Assembly: GCA_022843175.1 (NCBI GenBank)
Contig: JALHOE010000036.1
Location: 1-52,574, forward strand
Direction of reading: 5' to 3'
Length of the DNA: 52,574 nt
DNA from: Deltaproteobacteria bacterium
Lineage (GTDB): Bacteria > Myxococcota_A > Polyangia > Polyangiales > JADJMO01
In this document: piece by piece, positions 38,948-47,420 of the stretch
Layout of the letters: each line of letters opens with the position of its first letter
Numbering within the stretch: position 1 is the stretch's first letter
Position numbers and translations under genes: made by a program
The notes under the pieces: model-generated
Told to the model about the DNA's origin: nothing
What the model saw: the letters and a program-made list of their open reading frames with translations, nothing else
Database searches by the model: none

Positions 38948-40228
38948 CTAGAAGAGCCCCTTCTGCTTCCTCTTCTCGGCGTTCTCGTCGGTCTCGTCGA
39001 CGACGACCTTGGTGCCGGGCGCGACGCCCTTCACCACCGTGAACAGGCCGTCGCTGATGCCGATGTCGATCATCGCGGAGGTGGGCTCGCCGTCCGCGGT
39101 GGGAGGCGGGAGGAAGATGCGGCCGCGACCGCGGGGCGGCGGAGGCTCGGGCTTGAAGGGCTTCGGCTTGCCGTCGGGGCCGAGTGGCGGCGACGGGCGG
39201 AAGCGGAGCGCGGCGTTCGGCACGCGAAGCACGCCCTTGGCGTTCGCGGTGCGGATCGACACCGTCGCGGTCATTCCGGGACGGAGCTTGAGGTCGGGGT
39301 TGCCGACCGAGATCACCGCCGGGTAGGTGACGACGCCCTGCATCGTCGTGGCGTTGAAGCGGACCTCCTTCAGCACGCCGGGGAAGACCTCGCCGGGGAA
39401 CGCCTCGACCGCGACGTCGACCTCGGGCTGCTCGGACTTGGAGAGGCGACCGAGATCGGCCTCGTCGACGTCGGCGAGGACCAGCATCTGCTTGAGGTCC
39501 TGCGCGATGGTGAATAGCACGGGCGTCTGGAACGAGGCGGCGACCGTCTGCCCGACGTCGACGTTGCGGGCGATGACCACGCCGTCGATCGGCGCGTAGA
39601 TCTTGGTGAAGGCGAGGTTGGTCTGCGAGGTCTTGAGCGACGCCGACGCGAGGTTGAGCGCCGCCTTCGAGCCGCGCAGCTTGGCCTCGGCCGCCGCGAG
39701 GCTGCCCTTGGAGGTGATGAGATCGGCCTCGCCGAGCAGGCCCTGCGAGCGGAGGAGCACCGCGCGCTCGTAGTTCGTCTTCGCGAGCTCGACGGCGGCC
39801 TCGTCACCCGCGACGGCGGCCTTCGCGCTTTCGACGCGCGCGGAGTCGGCGGTGGCGGCGGTGGAGAGGATGGCCGGGTCGATCTCGGCGAGCAGATCGC
39901 CCTTCTTCACGACCGAGTTGAAGTCGACGAACCGCCTGGCGATGCGGCCGGAGACCTGCGCGCCCACCTGCACCTGGGTGACCGGCTGGACGGTGCCGGT
40001 GGACTGGATCGTCTCGATCACGTCTCCGGTGCTGACCTCCTCGGTCATGAAGCGCGCCGGCTTGGGCGGCGGGTGCGCCTTGCGCCAACGGACGTAGCCG
40101 AAGATCGCCGCGGCGAGCACGACGAGCATCACCACCCGGCCGATCCACCGGCGCGAGCCCTCGACGGCGCCGAGCGCGCGCTCGAGCTCGCGGCGATCGT
40201 CGCGTCGGTCGTTGGCCGTGGTGCTCAT
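38948..40228 (-). CDS. MacA/HlyD-type periplasmic adaptor (membrane fusion protein)
   Basis: 426 residues. One N-terminal membrane helix (about 29-47: WIGRVVMLVVLAAAIFGYV), barrel-sandwich halves (EEVSTGDVIETIQSTGTVQP and TKIYAPIDGVVIARNVDVGQ), a long coiled-coil hairpin (about 120-200, rich in Ala/Glu/Lys), and a C-terminal beta-barrel with a Pro-rich insert (PPPPRGRGRI). It belongs to tripartite efflux/export pumps and would join an inner-membrane ABC permease to an outer-membrane channel. The ATPase at 37282-38004 is its best candidate partner, but no permease or TolC-like protein is present here. The start (MSTTAND) is supported by the signal-anchor position. Confidence 0.9.
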   Translation of the reverse strand: MSTTANDRRDDRRELERALGAVEGSRRWIGRVVMLVVLAAAIFGYVRWRKAHPPPKPARFMTEEVSTGDVIETIQSTGTVQPVTQVQVGAQVSGRIARRFVDFNSVVKKGDLLAEIDPAILSTAATADSARVESAKAAVAGDEAAVELAKTNYERAVLLRSQGLLGEADLITSKGSLAAAEAKLRGSKAALNLASASLKTSQTNLAFTKIYAPIDGVVIARNVDVGQTVAASFQTPVLFTIAQDLKQMLVLADVDEADLGRLSKSEQPEVDVAVEAFPGEVFPGVLKEVRFNATTMQGVVTYPAVISVGNPDLKLRPGMTATVSIRTANAKGVLRVPNAALRFRPSPPLGPDGKPKPFKPEPPPPRGRGRIFLPPPTADGEPTSAMIDIGISDGLFTVVKGVAPGTKVVVDETDENAEKRKQKGLF

Positions 40229-40297
40229 CGGGAGGAAGGAGTGTATTCGAGGTGCTTGACGTGCGCCTGTCCCCGACGTTGATGCCGCCTCGTGGTG

Positions 40298-40969
40298 ATG
40301 GACGCGCCGCCGCCGCGGTACCCGAAACGCCGGATTCGGCCGGGCGATCCCTATGGCGACGCCGCCGTGCTCCCCGGCGAGCGAGACACAACGGTCGAGA
40401 TCGATTCCTTGTTCCCGGGCACCACGCCCGACGATCCGGTCGAGCTCGAGATTGGCGGCGGTCGCGGGGCGTTTGCGTTCGAGCGCGTCGCGTTCGATCC
40501 CGCGGTGCGCCTGCTCGGGCTCGAGGTGCGCCGCAAATGGGCCGCCATCGTCGACCGCAAGCTCGTCGCCGACGGCCTCGGCCCCCGCGCGCGCGTGTTC
40601 TCCGAGGACGCGCGTTTGGCGATGCCGCGGCTGAAGCCCGACGGCCGACTGCGGGCGGTGTTCATGCACTTCCCCGATCCGTGGTGGAAGAAGCGCCACG
40701 AGAAGCGCCTCGTCCTCGGCGACGTGGTGCAGCACGAGATCGAGCGCCTCCTGCGGCCGGGCGGCGAGCTGTTCGTGCAGACCGACGTCGAGCACCGCTA
40801 CGAGCAGTACAAGGCGTTCCTCGACGCGCGCGAGCTGCTCGAGCCGTATGGTGACGAGCCCGGCAGCGCGCGGCTCACGGACAACCCGTACGGCGCACAG
40901 AGCCCGCGCGAGAAGCGCGCGGTGGCGGATGGGCTTCCGATCCACCGGCTGCGGTATCGCCGGCGTTAG
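40298..40969 (+). CDS. trmB: tRNA (guanine-N7-)-methyltransferase
   Basis: 223 residues. SAM-binding ELEIGGGRGAFAFE, the diagnostic HFPDPWWKKRHEKRR-type box (here HFPDPWWKKRHEKR) and FVQTDVEHRYEQY. TrmB methylates G46 in the variable loop of tRNAs. Two GTG codons lie directly upstream (40292, 40295), so a start up to two codons earlier is possible. It is divergent from the MacA-like gene (69 bases between) and overlaps the DUF559 gene end by four bases. Confidence 0.95.
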   Translation: MDAPPPRYPKRRIRPGDPYGDAAVLPGERDTTVEIDSLFPGTTPDDPVELEIGGGRGAFAFERVAFDPAVRLLGLEVRRKWAAIVDRKLVADGLGPRARVFSEDARLAMPRLKPDGRLRAVFMHFPDPWWKKRHEKRLVLGDVVQHEIERLLRPGGELFVQTDVEHRYEQYKAFLDARELLEPYGDEPGSARLTDNPYGAQSPREKRAVADGLPIHRLRYRRR

Positions 40970-41412
40970 CAATAGGCTGTTGCGGAATCCCGCGCGCTAT
41001 CGCGCGCGGGAGATTTACGGCCCCCCAACCCCCTCCCGGAGCTCCCGGAGGGAGGGGGCGCTTCGTCGGCGAGCGCGGCGCGGATGATTTCGAGCGCCCG
41101 CTCGGGAGCTTGCTGCACTAGCTCGTTCCGAAGTCGGACGACGCGAAGACCGCACACGCCGAGGAACGCATCGCGCTCGGCGTCGTGCGCGCGGGCGTGC
41201 GGCCTGTCATGTACGTCGCCGTCGACCTCGACCACGAGCCCTGCGTCGCAGCTGAAGAAGTCGACGATGTACGGACCGAGCGGGTGCTGGCGGCGAAACT
41301 TGGCTCCGAGCGCACGGCGGCGAAGCAGCGCCCAGAGGGCGAGCTCGGCGGGCGTGATACGGACGCGCTGCTGGCGGGCACGGTAGGTCTGCGGACGAAG
41401 AAGTCTCGGCAT
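40966..41412 (-). CDS. DUF559 endonuclease-like protein
   Basis: 148 residues. RQQRVRITPAELALWALLRR, GAKFRRQHPLGPYIVDFFS, LVVEVDGDVHD, RDAFLGVCGLRVVRLRNELV: these are the motifs of DUF559, a Vsr/restriction-like nuclease fold (acidic residues in VDFF and EVDGD). Members are scattered, often near mobile DNA, and functions are mostly unknown. The C-terminal 30 residues (SGSSGRGLGGRK) are low complexity and may be unstructured. It lies between trmB and the IS91 remnant. Confidence 0.85.
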   Translation of the reverse strand: MPRLLRPQTYRARQQRVRITPAELALWALLRRRALGAKFRRQHPLGPYIVDFFSCDAGLVVEVDGDVHDRPHARAHDAERDAFLGVCGLRVVRLRNELVQQAPERALEIIRAALADEAPPPSGSSGRGLGGRKSPARDSARDSATAYC

Positions 41413-41858
41413 CGTTCAGCATCGGCAGGAGGTGCGTTGCGGTTGCGCGCATCGCGCCGTGTCGCCTGCCGGCGAGCAGCGAGCAGCGCGATCACGCGCG
41501 AGGTGTCCGATGGCACGAGCATCGCCAGGGCGCCGAGCAGGACGAAAAGGACGACCAGCGCGATCATCGCGTTCGCTCCTGCTTGCCAATCGCGCGGCTC
41601 CTCGCGATGGTCACTGGATTCTGCGCGACGACGCACCACCCGACGTCGCGCTCGAACCCGCACGCGCCCTGGGGGTAGGGAATGGAAGCGTCCGCCGGGG
41701 ATTCCAGTGGGCGAGTTGACAAAGGACCCCTTCTCCGAACTACACATCGGACGGCCGGGTTGAGCCGCGACGTCTCTGTGAACGAACGCAAGGGTACACC
41801 TCTGGCGGCGTCCTTGGTCGACGGTGGTGGGGCGCGGAGGGGGGCGCGGGGAGCGGCG
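41413..41858. other. Intergenic region next to the IS91 remnant
   Basis: 446 bases between DUF559 and the transposase pseudogene. On the minus strand an ATG at 41567 opens a hydrophobic stretch (MIALVVLFVLLGALAMLVP) that looks like a single membrane helix, but the frame then runs through the DUF559 gene in another phase. It may be a small membrane protein or chance. No other gene, terminal repeat or promoter was recognised. Confidence 0.4.
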
Positions 41859-42890
41859 TCAGTCGTCGGGCGGTGGGAGCTCGATGGCGGGCTCCGACGG
41901 CGGCGGGGCTTCGGGCTCGGAGGGTGGCGGGGGCTGTGTTGAGTCGGGCGGTGCTTCGTCGGGATCGCGCGCGTAGGGGAGACGTTCCGAGAGGGATCGC
42001 TCGGCGATGGAGGCGAGGAAGCGACGCGCTTCGTCGGACTGGTGGACGGCTGCGATGACTCGTGCGCGGCCATTGCAGCGCGGGCACGCGAGGACGTCGT
42101 CGAGGAACGTGCGACGAAGGAGCTTCGCCCACTCGATGCGCGGCGCTTGCGCCAGCAGCTGACCGTTGGCGAGGCGAGCCCAGGTCTACGTTCGGCCGCC
42201 GCGGGTGGGGCCGAGCGCACGGCCGACGGCGTGCTCGGTTGCGCAGGAGACTTCGGGGCGGTGAAAACCCCTGTGGTCGCACGGATCGCGAGCGCGATCG
42301 GCGCGGTCGGCGCGGTTGGTGCGGTCGGTGTCGGGGGATTCGGTGTCGGGGGATTGTGCGGGGGCGATGCTCGCGAGGGCGCGCTCACCGCGTGAGGCGC
42401 ACGCTGCATGCTGTCGGTCTGCAGGGGACGCGGGACGATGTGACGCCGCCACTTCGAGCTCGGTGCGAGGACTCCGTGATAGCGCAGAAAGGGATGGCGC
42501 GGCGGCGGGATGAGGGCGGCGATGCGCGCGAGGAGCTCGACGGGCTCGAGGATTCGGTGGGTCGCGTTCCTTCGCGGTTGCTTGATGCGATAAGCGACCC
42601 GACCGTCTGGGAGCAGCGATAGGCGCTCGAGCGCGAACGGAGGACGCGCGCAGTAGCGAACGAGTCGCTCGCGCGCGACGTCGTCGTCCGCACCGACCGC
42701 GACGGCGGCGTGAAGGTTGAACCCGTCGAGCGCGACCGAGCGGCGGCCTATCGCGGCGGGCTCGCCGTCGGCGTTCGAGTCGCGCGCTGCTGCGTGGCCC
42801 TCGAGCTTGTCGAAGTGGCCGGGTTGAATCGCGATGCGCGCGCACGCGTCGAGCGCGTCGAGCGCGTCGGGGTCTTCGCTTTCGGAGGTG
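41859..42890 (-). pseudogene. IS91-family transposase remnant, truncated and frameshifted
   Basis: Reading leftwards, one frame gives LDGFNLHAAVAVGADDDVAR, LVRYCARPPFALERLSLLPD and RYHGVLAPSSKWR, the C-terminal half of IS91-type rolling-circle transposases. After about 42420 it turns into Pro/Thr-rich low complexity. The matching end lies in another frame, behind an in-frame TAG at 42186-42188: EWAKLLRRTFLDDVLACPRC, then NGRARVIAAVHQSDEARR, ending at TGA 41859-41861. The catalytic N-terminal half with its Tyr residues and zinc fingers is absent, replaced by low-complexity DNA and a minisatellite. It is therefore inactive. Confidence 0.75.
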
Positions 42891-42996
42891 GGATCCGGGG
42901 GGCGTCTCGGCGCGCGGACGGATCGAGACCGCGGCGCCGGAGCCACGCCGGAGCTACGCGCGTACGGAGCGCTGCACGCGCACGAGCACCGCAAGC

Positions 42997-43093
42997 AAGG
43001 CGAAGGCGAAGGCGGAAGCGAGGGCGAAGGCGAAGGCGGAAGCGAGGGCGAAGGCGAAGGCGAAGGCGAAGGCGAAGGCGGAAGCGGAAGCGG
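42997..43093. repeat. GGCGAA/GGAAGCGAG minisatellite
   Basis: About 97 bases of (GGCGAA)n interrupted by GGCGGAAGCGAG, forming an 18-30 base higher-order unit. It is strongly purine-biased on one strand, and lies between the IS91 remnant and the end of the DUF218 gene. Probably slippage-derived. Confidence 0.85.
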
Positions 43094-43133
43094 CTCGGGA
43101 AGTTACGGACCTGTGCGCAGGCTCGTATGTACG

Positions 43134-44288
43134 CTACGGATCCCGCGGATCGCGCGGCACCTGCGTGAGCGAGACGCGCGAAGGGAAGAAGCACGAGTCG
43201 TTGATCGACAGGCTCGTCAGCTTGCGCCACGGGACGAACCCGATCTCCTCGCGGCAGCGCACCTCGAACGGTCGCCCGATCATGTACAGCGATTGGAACG
43301 CGTCGCTCGTCAGCAGCACCGGTCGCTCTGCCGGCACGCCGGCGCGGAGCAGCAGCCGCGAGGTGTTGCGGAGGTTGGTCGTGGTGTGCCGCGCGTGCGG
43401 GTCGACGAGGATCGCCGCGGCGGGGATGCCCTTCGAGACGAGGTACTTCTTCATCTCGATCGCCTCGGAGAACGGCGTGCGATCGGGGTGGACGTGACCG
43501 CCGGAGACGACGATCAGCGGCGCGAGCTTGGCCGCGAAGCGCGCGAGGGCGAGGTCACAGCGTTGCCGGCCGCCCTCGGTGAGCGGCGTGGTCAGGTCGC
43601 TGCCGCCGAGCCCCGGCACCACGTCGGCGGCGAACGGGTATTTGGCGAAGTCGATCCCGGGGATCGCTGCGACCGCCGCCGCGTTCTCTCCGCTCACCAG
43701 CGGCTCGTATTTCGCGGCCTGCGCGCGATCCGCGGCCATGAGCACCGCGAGCGCCACCTCCATCGCGGGCTGGAAGAACGGGCCGCTCGCGACGGTCGTC
43801 GCCTTCGTCTTCTGCTCGGGAGACAGCTCGGCGACGAAGGCGTTGATCGCGTTGGTCGCCGCGAGCAGCTCGTCGACGACCGCGCGACGCACGAACGCGT
43901 CGTCGGCCAACGCTGCATGGGCGTTGAAGGCGCCCGACGCGCGCGCCTGATCCATAAACGACTTATTGAGGAGCGGGAGCAGCGCGTCGGCGGCGGCCGT
44001 CGCGTCGACCTCGGTCCAGGTCTGACGATCGGTCCTCGCCACCGCCCCGAGCAGCGCGGCGTCCGCCTCGACCCGCGAGAAGAAGGGAAAGAGCTTCGCC
44101 CGCAGCGTCGTCGGCGCGACGCGGTCGAGCACCATCGGCGCCTCGTCGCCGCTCACCGTGCCGCACTTGCCCGGATCGAGCGGCGGCAACGCGTCGGCGA
44201 CGTCCTCCTCCTCGACCCCGGTGTCCGCGGCCGGCGCCTCGCTCGGCGACGTGCAGCCGACGAGCAGCGCCAGCGCGAGCCATCTCAC
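43134..44288 (-). CDS. DUF218 (ElyC/SanA/YdcF-like) lipoprotein
   Basis: 384 residues from GTG 44288, which overlaps the preceding stop as GTGA. Lipoprotein signal VRWLALALLVGCTSP. The N-terminal 190 residues are helical and not recognised. Residues about 215-350 carry the DUF218 fold: VPGLGGSDLTTPLTEGGRQR, PLIVVSGGHVHPD, IPAAAILVDPHARHTTTNLR and VLLTSDAFQ. DUF218 proteins such as ElyC and SanA act in the envelope, some affecting peptidoglycan or polysaccharide. A lipid-anchored form agrees with that. It is cotranscribed with the SAM-cleaving enzyme gene. Confidence 0.85.
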   Translation of the reverse strand: MRWLALALLVGCTSPSEAPAADTGVEEEDVADALPPLDPGKCGTVSGDEAPMVLDRVAPTTLRAKLFPFFSRVEADAALLGAVARTDRQTWTEVDATAAADALLPLLNKSFMDQARASGAFNAHAALADDAFVRRAVVDELLAATNAINAFVAELSPEQKTKATTVASGPFFQPAMEVALAVLMAADRAQAAKYEPLVSGENAAAVAAIPGIDFAKYPFAADVVPGLGGSDLTTPLTEGGRQRCDLALARFAAKLAPLIVVSGGHVHPDRTPFSEAIEMKKYLVSKGIPAAAILVDPHARHTTTNLRNTSRLLLRAGVPAERPVLLTSDAFQSLYMIGRPFEVRCREEIGFVPWRKLTSLSINDSCFFPSRVSLTQVPRDPRDP

Positions 44289-45046
44289 GAGCGGACCTCG
44301 ACCGGATCGCCGCGGCTGATCCCGAGCGACCGGGCCGCGTCGCCGTCGCGCAGGGCGATCTCGAGCGTGCCACTGCTGCTCGGCACCGCGACGGCGACGC
44401 CGATCGCGACGTCGCCGTAGGTGCGCCGCACCTCGAGCTGCTGGCCGGCGACGGTCAACTTCTGGCCCTGCGTCGTCCAGGGGGCCGGGATGTTGGTGAG
44501 CGCGTTGCCGTAACGATCGATGTGGAGCACCTCGCCGGTGATCACGCCGCGGATGCGGGCCGGCTCACGGAGCGTGATGGTGCGGAGCGAGTCGATCTTA
44601 GGCCCGAGTTTGTCGAGCGCGAGCCCCTTGGACACGTGGGCGGCGACGGGCGCGAAGATGTCCCTGCCGTGAAAGGTGCTCGACACCTGCGACAGGAAGT
44701 ACTTCGACTCGGTGAGCTCGACGACCGTCTGCGCGCGCACGAGGGCGCGCGAGAGCAGCCCGTTGTCGGGCCCGATGAAGCGGAAGTCGTCGACCGCGCC
44801 GGCGATCGCGCGCCGTTCGGTGCCGACGCCCGGGTCGACGACCGCGACCACCACCGCGCGCTTCGGCAAATAGGGGATCGCGGCCTCGAGCGCGACCATG
44901 CCAGCGCGGATGTTGTGCGCCGGGAGGTCGTGGACGAGATCGATCACCGGCGCGCGCGGCGCGATGCTCGCGATCACGCACTTCATGATTCCGACAAACG
45001 GATCGCGATGTCCGAAGTCGGTGAGGAGGACGATCGGCCGTTCCAA
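44285..45046 (-). CDS. S-adenosyl-L-methionine hydroxide adenosyltransferase (DUF62)
   Basis: 253 residues. LLTDFGHRDPFVGIMK, DLVHDLPAHNI, VVDPGVGTERRAIA, GPDNGLLS and FHGRDIFAPVAAHV are all signature segments of the DUF62 family. These trimers split SAM using a water-derived hydroxide into adenosine and methionine; fluorinases and chlorinases are relatives that use halide. The residues needed to tell halogenase from hydrolase were not compared, and hydrolase is the default. It overlaps the DUF218 gene by four bases and follows the Mpo1-like gene by nine. Confidence 0.92.
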   Translation of the reverse strand: MERPIVLLTDFGHRDPFVGIMKCVIASIAPRAPVIDLVHDLPAHNIRAGMVALEAAIPYLPKRAVVVAVVDPGVGTERRAIAGAVDDFRFIGPDNGLLSRALVRAQTVVELTESKYFLSQVSSTFHGRDIFAPVAAHVSKGLALDKLGPKIDSLRTITLREPARIRGVITGEVLHIDRYGNALTNIPAPWTTQGQKLTVAGQQLEVRRTYGDVAIGVAVAVPSSSGTLEIALRDGDAARSLGISRGDPVEVRS

Positions 45047-45055
45047 TCAGCTACG

Positions 45056-45439
45056 TCAGTTGATGGTCGGATCGGCGGCGATGTGCACCGGCTCGGCGGG
45101 CTCGGGCGCGCTCCGGGTGTACTTCTCGACCTCGCCGTCCATCGAGCCCTCGAGGATCTTCTTCCACATGACGAAGTCGGCCTTGAGCGAGTAGAGCGGG
45201 TGGCCGAACGTCGCCGGGATGTTGCCCTCGACGAAGAAGTGACCGACCCACGCGAACCCGTAGCCCACGACCGGCGCGACGAGGATCGGCCAGATGCGAC
45301 GCGTGAGGACGCCGCCCGCGACGAGCGCCATCGCCGCGGTGGTGCCCGCGAAGTGGAGGCGACGGTTCGTCTTGTTGGCGTGCGCGCGCACGTAGTGCGG
45401 CCAGAAGTCTTCGAAGCTCTTGATGTCGTCGTCGGCCAT
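45056..45439 (-). CDS. Mpo1-like (DUF962) membrane protein
   Basis: 127 residues. FEDFWPHYVRAHANKTNRRL and GHFFVEGNIPATFGHPLYSL are the conserved His/Asn-containing blocks of DUF962. Yeast Mpo1 is a membrane dioxygenase that shortens 2-hydroxy fatty acids. Two hydrophobic helices are visible (TTAAMALVAGGVL; WPILVAPVVGYGFAWVG). The short length matches the family. It is probably in one transcript with the two downstream genes. Confidence 0.9.
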   Translation of the reverse strand: MADDDIKSFEDFWPHYVRAHANKTNRRLHFAGTTAAMALVAGGVLTRRIWPILVAPVVGYGFAWVGHFFVEGNIPATFGHPLYSLKADFVMWKKILEGSMDGEVEKYTRSAPEPAEPVHIAADPTIN

Positions 45440-45466
45440 GACGTCCTCCAGCAGAGGAGGAGTCTA

Positions 45467-45769
45467 TCAGCCGCCCTTACATGTCGTCGATTGATCGAGC
45501 TTCGACTTCTCGGCGCCGACCTGGAACGACCATTTGTAGGTGCCGGGACCGCGCTTGCAGAGCACGCCGACAGTGCGTTCGCGGAGCGCGCGGACGCAGC
45601 CGGAGTAGTCCCACGCGCCGTCCTCGCCCTTGTCGCAAGGGACCACGAGGATGACCTTCTGACCCGACTCCCACGAGGTGGCGGTGCCGTCGGTACCGGG
45701 TTTGTCGGCGGCGATGGCGCTGCCGGCGATGAACACGATCGGCACGAAGCCGAGTTTTCGGATGCTCAT
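45467..45769 (-). CDS. Small secreted protein, unknown
   Basis: 100 residues. Signal peptide (RKLGFVPIVFIAGSAIAA/DK) and a mature part of about 80 residues with four Cys (PCDKGED, SGCVRAL, VLCKRGP, TTCKGG) that could form two disulfides. The GGGGG stretch just before the ATG at 45769 can act as a ribosome site. No family was recognised. It lies 27 bases upstream of the Mpo1-like gene on the same strand and is divergent from kinase B. Confidence 0.7.
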   Translation of the reverse strand: MSIRKLGFVPIVFIAGSAIAADKPGTDGTATSWESGQKVILVVPCDKGEDGAWDYSGCVRALRERTVGVLCKRGPGTYKWSFQVGAEKSKLDQSTTCKGG

Positions 45770-45938
45770 GGCGACCCCCTGTCTGCCGTTAACGATACCC
45801 CCCTCCGGCAACGACGCACGCCGCCCTGCTCGGGCAGTGATCTTCGTCAACCCCAAAAGGGCGACCGCGATCCGGGGGCATCTCGAATCTGGATGCAGCA
45901 AAAACAGTGGAAAGCGTGCAGCCGAGGTAGTCAGTCGC

Positions 45939-45953
45939 TAGACTCGGCCGGTC
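45939..45953 (+). promoter_or_regulatory. Possible -10 element directly before kinase B start
   Basis: TAGACT at 45939-45944 would place transcription start at about 45951, three bases before the ATG at 45954, which has no ribosome site. This fits a leaderless transcript. No good -35 match is visible (45916-45921). Confidence 0.3.
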
Positions 45954-47420
45954 ATGACCGCTGTCGCCCCCGGCGAGATCTTCCTCGGGAAGTACCGCAT
46001 CGAGAAGGTGCTCGGGCAGGGTGGAATGGGCGTGGTCGTGTCCGCGCGTCACCTCGAGCTCGACGAGCTCGTGGCGATCAAGTTCCTCCACCCCACGTTC
46101 GCTGCGCAGGGGGACCAGGTCGAGCGCTTCCTCCGCGAGGGGCGCGCCGCGGCCAAGATCAGGAGCGAGCACGTCGCGCGCGTCCGCGACGTCGGCAAGG
46201 CCGACAACGGCGCGCCGTACATGATCCTGGAGCACCTCACCGGCAGCGACCTCGGTCAGCTGATCAAGAACGAGGGCAAGGTCGCGATCCCCGACGCGGT
46301 CGAATACGTGCTGCAGGCCTGCGAGGCGCTCGCCGAGGCGCACACGTCGGGCATCGTCCACCGCGACCTCAAGCCGGCGAACCTCTTCCTCACCGAGCGC
46401 GCAGACGGCTCGCCGTGCGTGAAGCTCCTCGACTTCGGCATCTCCAAGCTGCTCGACAGCACCGACGCCGCGCTCACCGCCACCAACGGCATGATGGGCT
46501 CGCCGCTCTACATGGCGCCCGAGCAGCTCGCGGCCGCGAAGAACGTCGACAAGCGCGCGGACCTCTGGGCGCTCGGCGTCATCCTCTACGAGCTGATCAC
46601 CGCCGAGCGGCCGTTCATGGCCGAAACGCTCCCGCAGCTCGTCCTGCGCGTCGCCACCGACAAGCCCACGCCGCTCCGCACGTATCTGCCGGACGCGCCC
46701 GAGGGCCTCGTGCAGCTGATCGACAAGTGCCTCTCCAAGCCGGTCGACGATCGCTTCACCGACGTCGGCGCGCTCGCCACCGCGCTCGAGCCGTTCGCTC
46801 CGCCCGAGGCGCTCCAGTCCATCGAGCGGATCAACCGCGTGCTCGCCGCGGCGACGACCGGCGGCGGTCGCAGGCAGCGCACCGTCCGCACCTCGCCGTC
46901 GCCGGAGTCGTCGGTGCCGCTCGCGCCGCTCTCGCAGGTCGAGGCCGCCGAGACGATCGCCACGGCCAACCGTGGGCCCGCGCCGCTCGTGAGCACCAAC
47001 CTCGGCGGCAGCGTGCAGACGGCGCCGCCCGAGCCGCCGCCGCGAAGGCGCGCGGGTCTATGGGTCGGCATCGCCGGCGTGGGCGCGTTGCTGATCGGCG
47101 CGGTCCTCTTCATGAACCGCAAGTCGGAGCCGAGTCCGGCGGTCGCTGCGCCGCCCGTCGTCACCCCGGCGCCGTCGGCTACCGTCACGCAGGCACCGCC
47201 GCCGCCCGCATCCACGGCGACGGTGACGGCGACGGCGACGGCGACGGTCGCACCCGCGCCGTCTCCCTCGGTCGAGCCGTCCGCCACGGCCAAGCCGATC
47301 GCGAAGCCGATCGACAAGCCGCAGGCCAAGCCGAGCGCCACGGCGGCCAAGCCCAACTGCGACCCGCCGTACGTCATCGATGCCGTGGGCAACAAGAAAT
47401 ACAAGATGGAGTGCCTGTGA
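45954..47420 (+). CDS. Transmembrane serine/threonine protein kinase (operon B)
   Basis: 488 residues. Gly loop GQGGMGVV (21-28), Lys 43 (VAIKFL), HRDLKPAN (136-143), DFG (160-162), GSPLYMAPEQ, DLWALGV: a complete Hanks-type catalytic domain. A flexible segment (300-365) leads to one membrane helix (about 368-388) and an extracytoplasmic Pro/Ala/Thr tail of 100 residues. The tail ends in a small Cys-bearing motif (NCDPPYVIDAVGNKKYKMEC), unlike kinase A, which has no such end. The stop overlaps the next gene's GTG as GTGA, exactly as in operon A. The divergent gene across 184 bases is the small secreted protein. Confidence 0.92.
   Translation: MTAVAPGEIFLGKYRIEKVLGQGGMGVVVSARHLELDELVAIKFLHPTFAAQGDQVERFLREGRAAAKIRSEHVARVRDVGKADNGAPYMILEHLTGSDLGQLIKNEGKVAIPDAVEYVLQACEALAEAHTSGIVHRDLKPANLFLTERADGSPCVKLLDFGISKLLDSTDAALTATNGMMGSPLYMAPEQLAAAKNVDKRADLWALGVILYELITAERPFMAETLPQLVLRVATDKPTPLRTYLPDAPEGLVQLIDKCLSKPVDDRFTDVGALATALEPFAPPEALQSIERINRVLAAATTGGGRRQRTVRTSPSPESSVPLAPLSQVEAAETIATANRGPAPLVSTNLGGSVQTAPPEPPPRRRAGLWVGIAGVGALLIGAVLFMNRKSEPSPAVAAPPVVTPAPSATVTQAPPPPASTATVTATATATVAPAPSPSVEPSATAKPIAKPIDKPQAKPSATAAKPNCDPPYVIDAVGNKKYKMECL

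Noticed and set aside
41118-41567. Minus-strand frame starting with a membrane-helix-like segment
   Set aside because: Two thirds overlap the DUF559 gene in another phase; only the first 50 residues could be a real small protein, so it is not listed as a gene.
44522-47416. Plus-strand frame reaching from the DUF62 gene through kinase B to the TPR/PEGA-like gene
   Set aside because: Only the part from 47417 has a signal peptide and domain pattern; upstream it is antisense or out of phase to well-supported genes.
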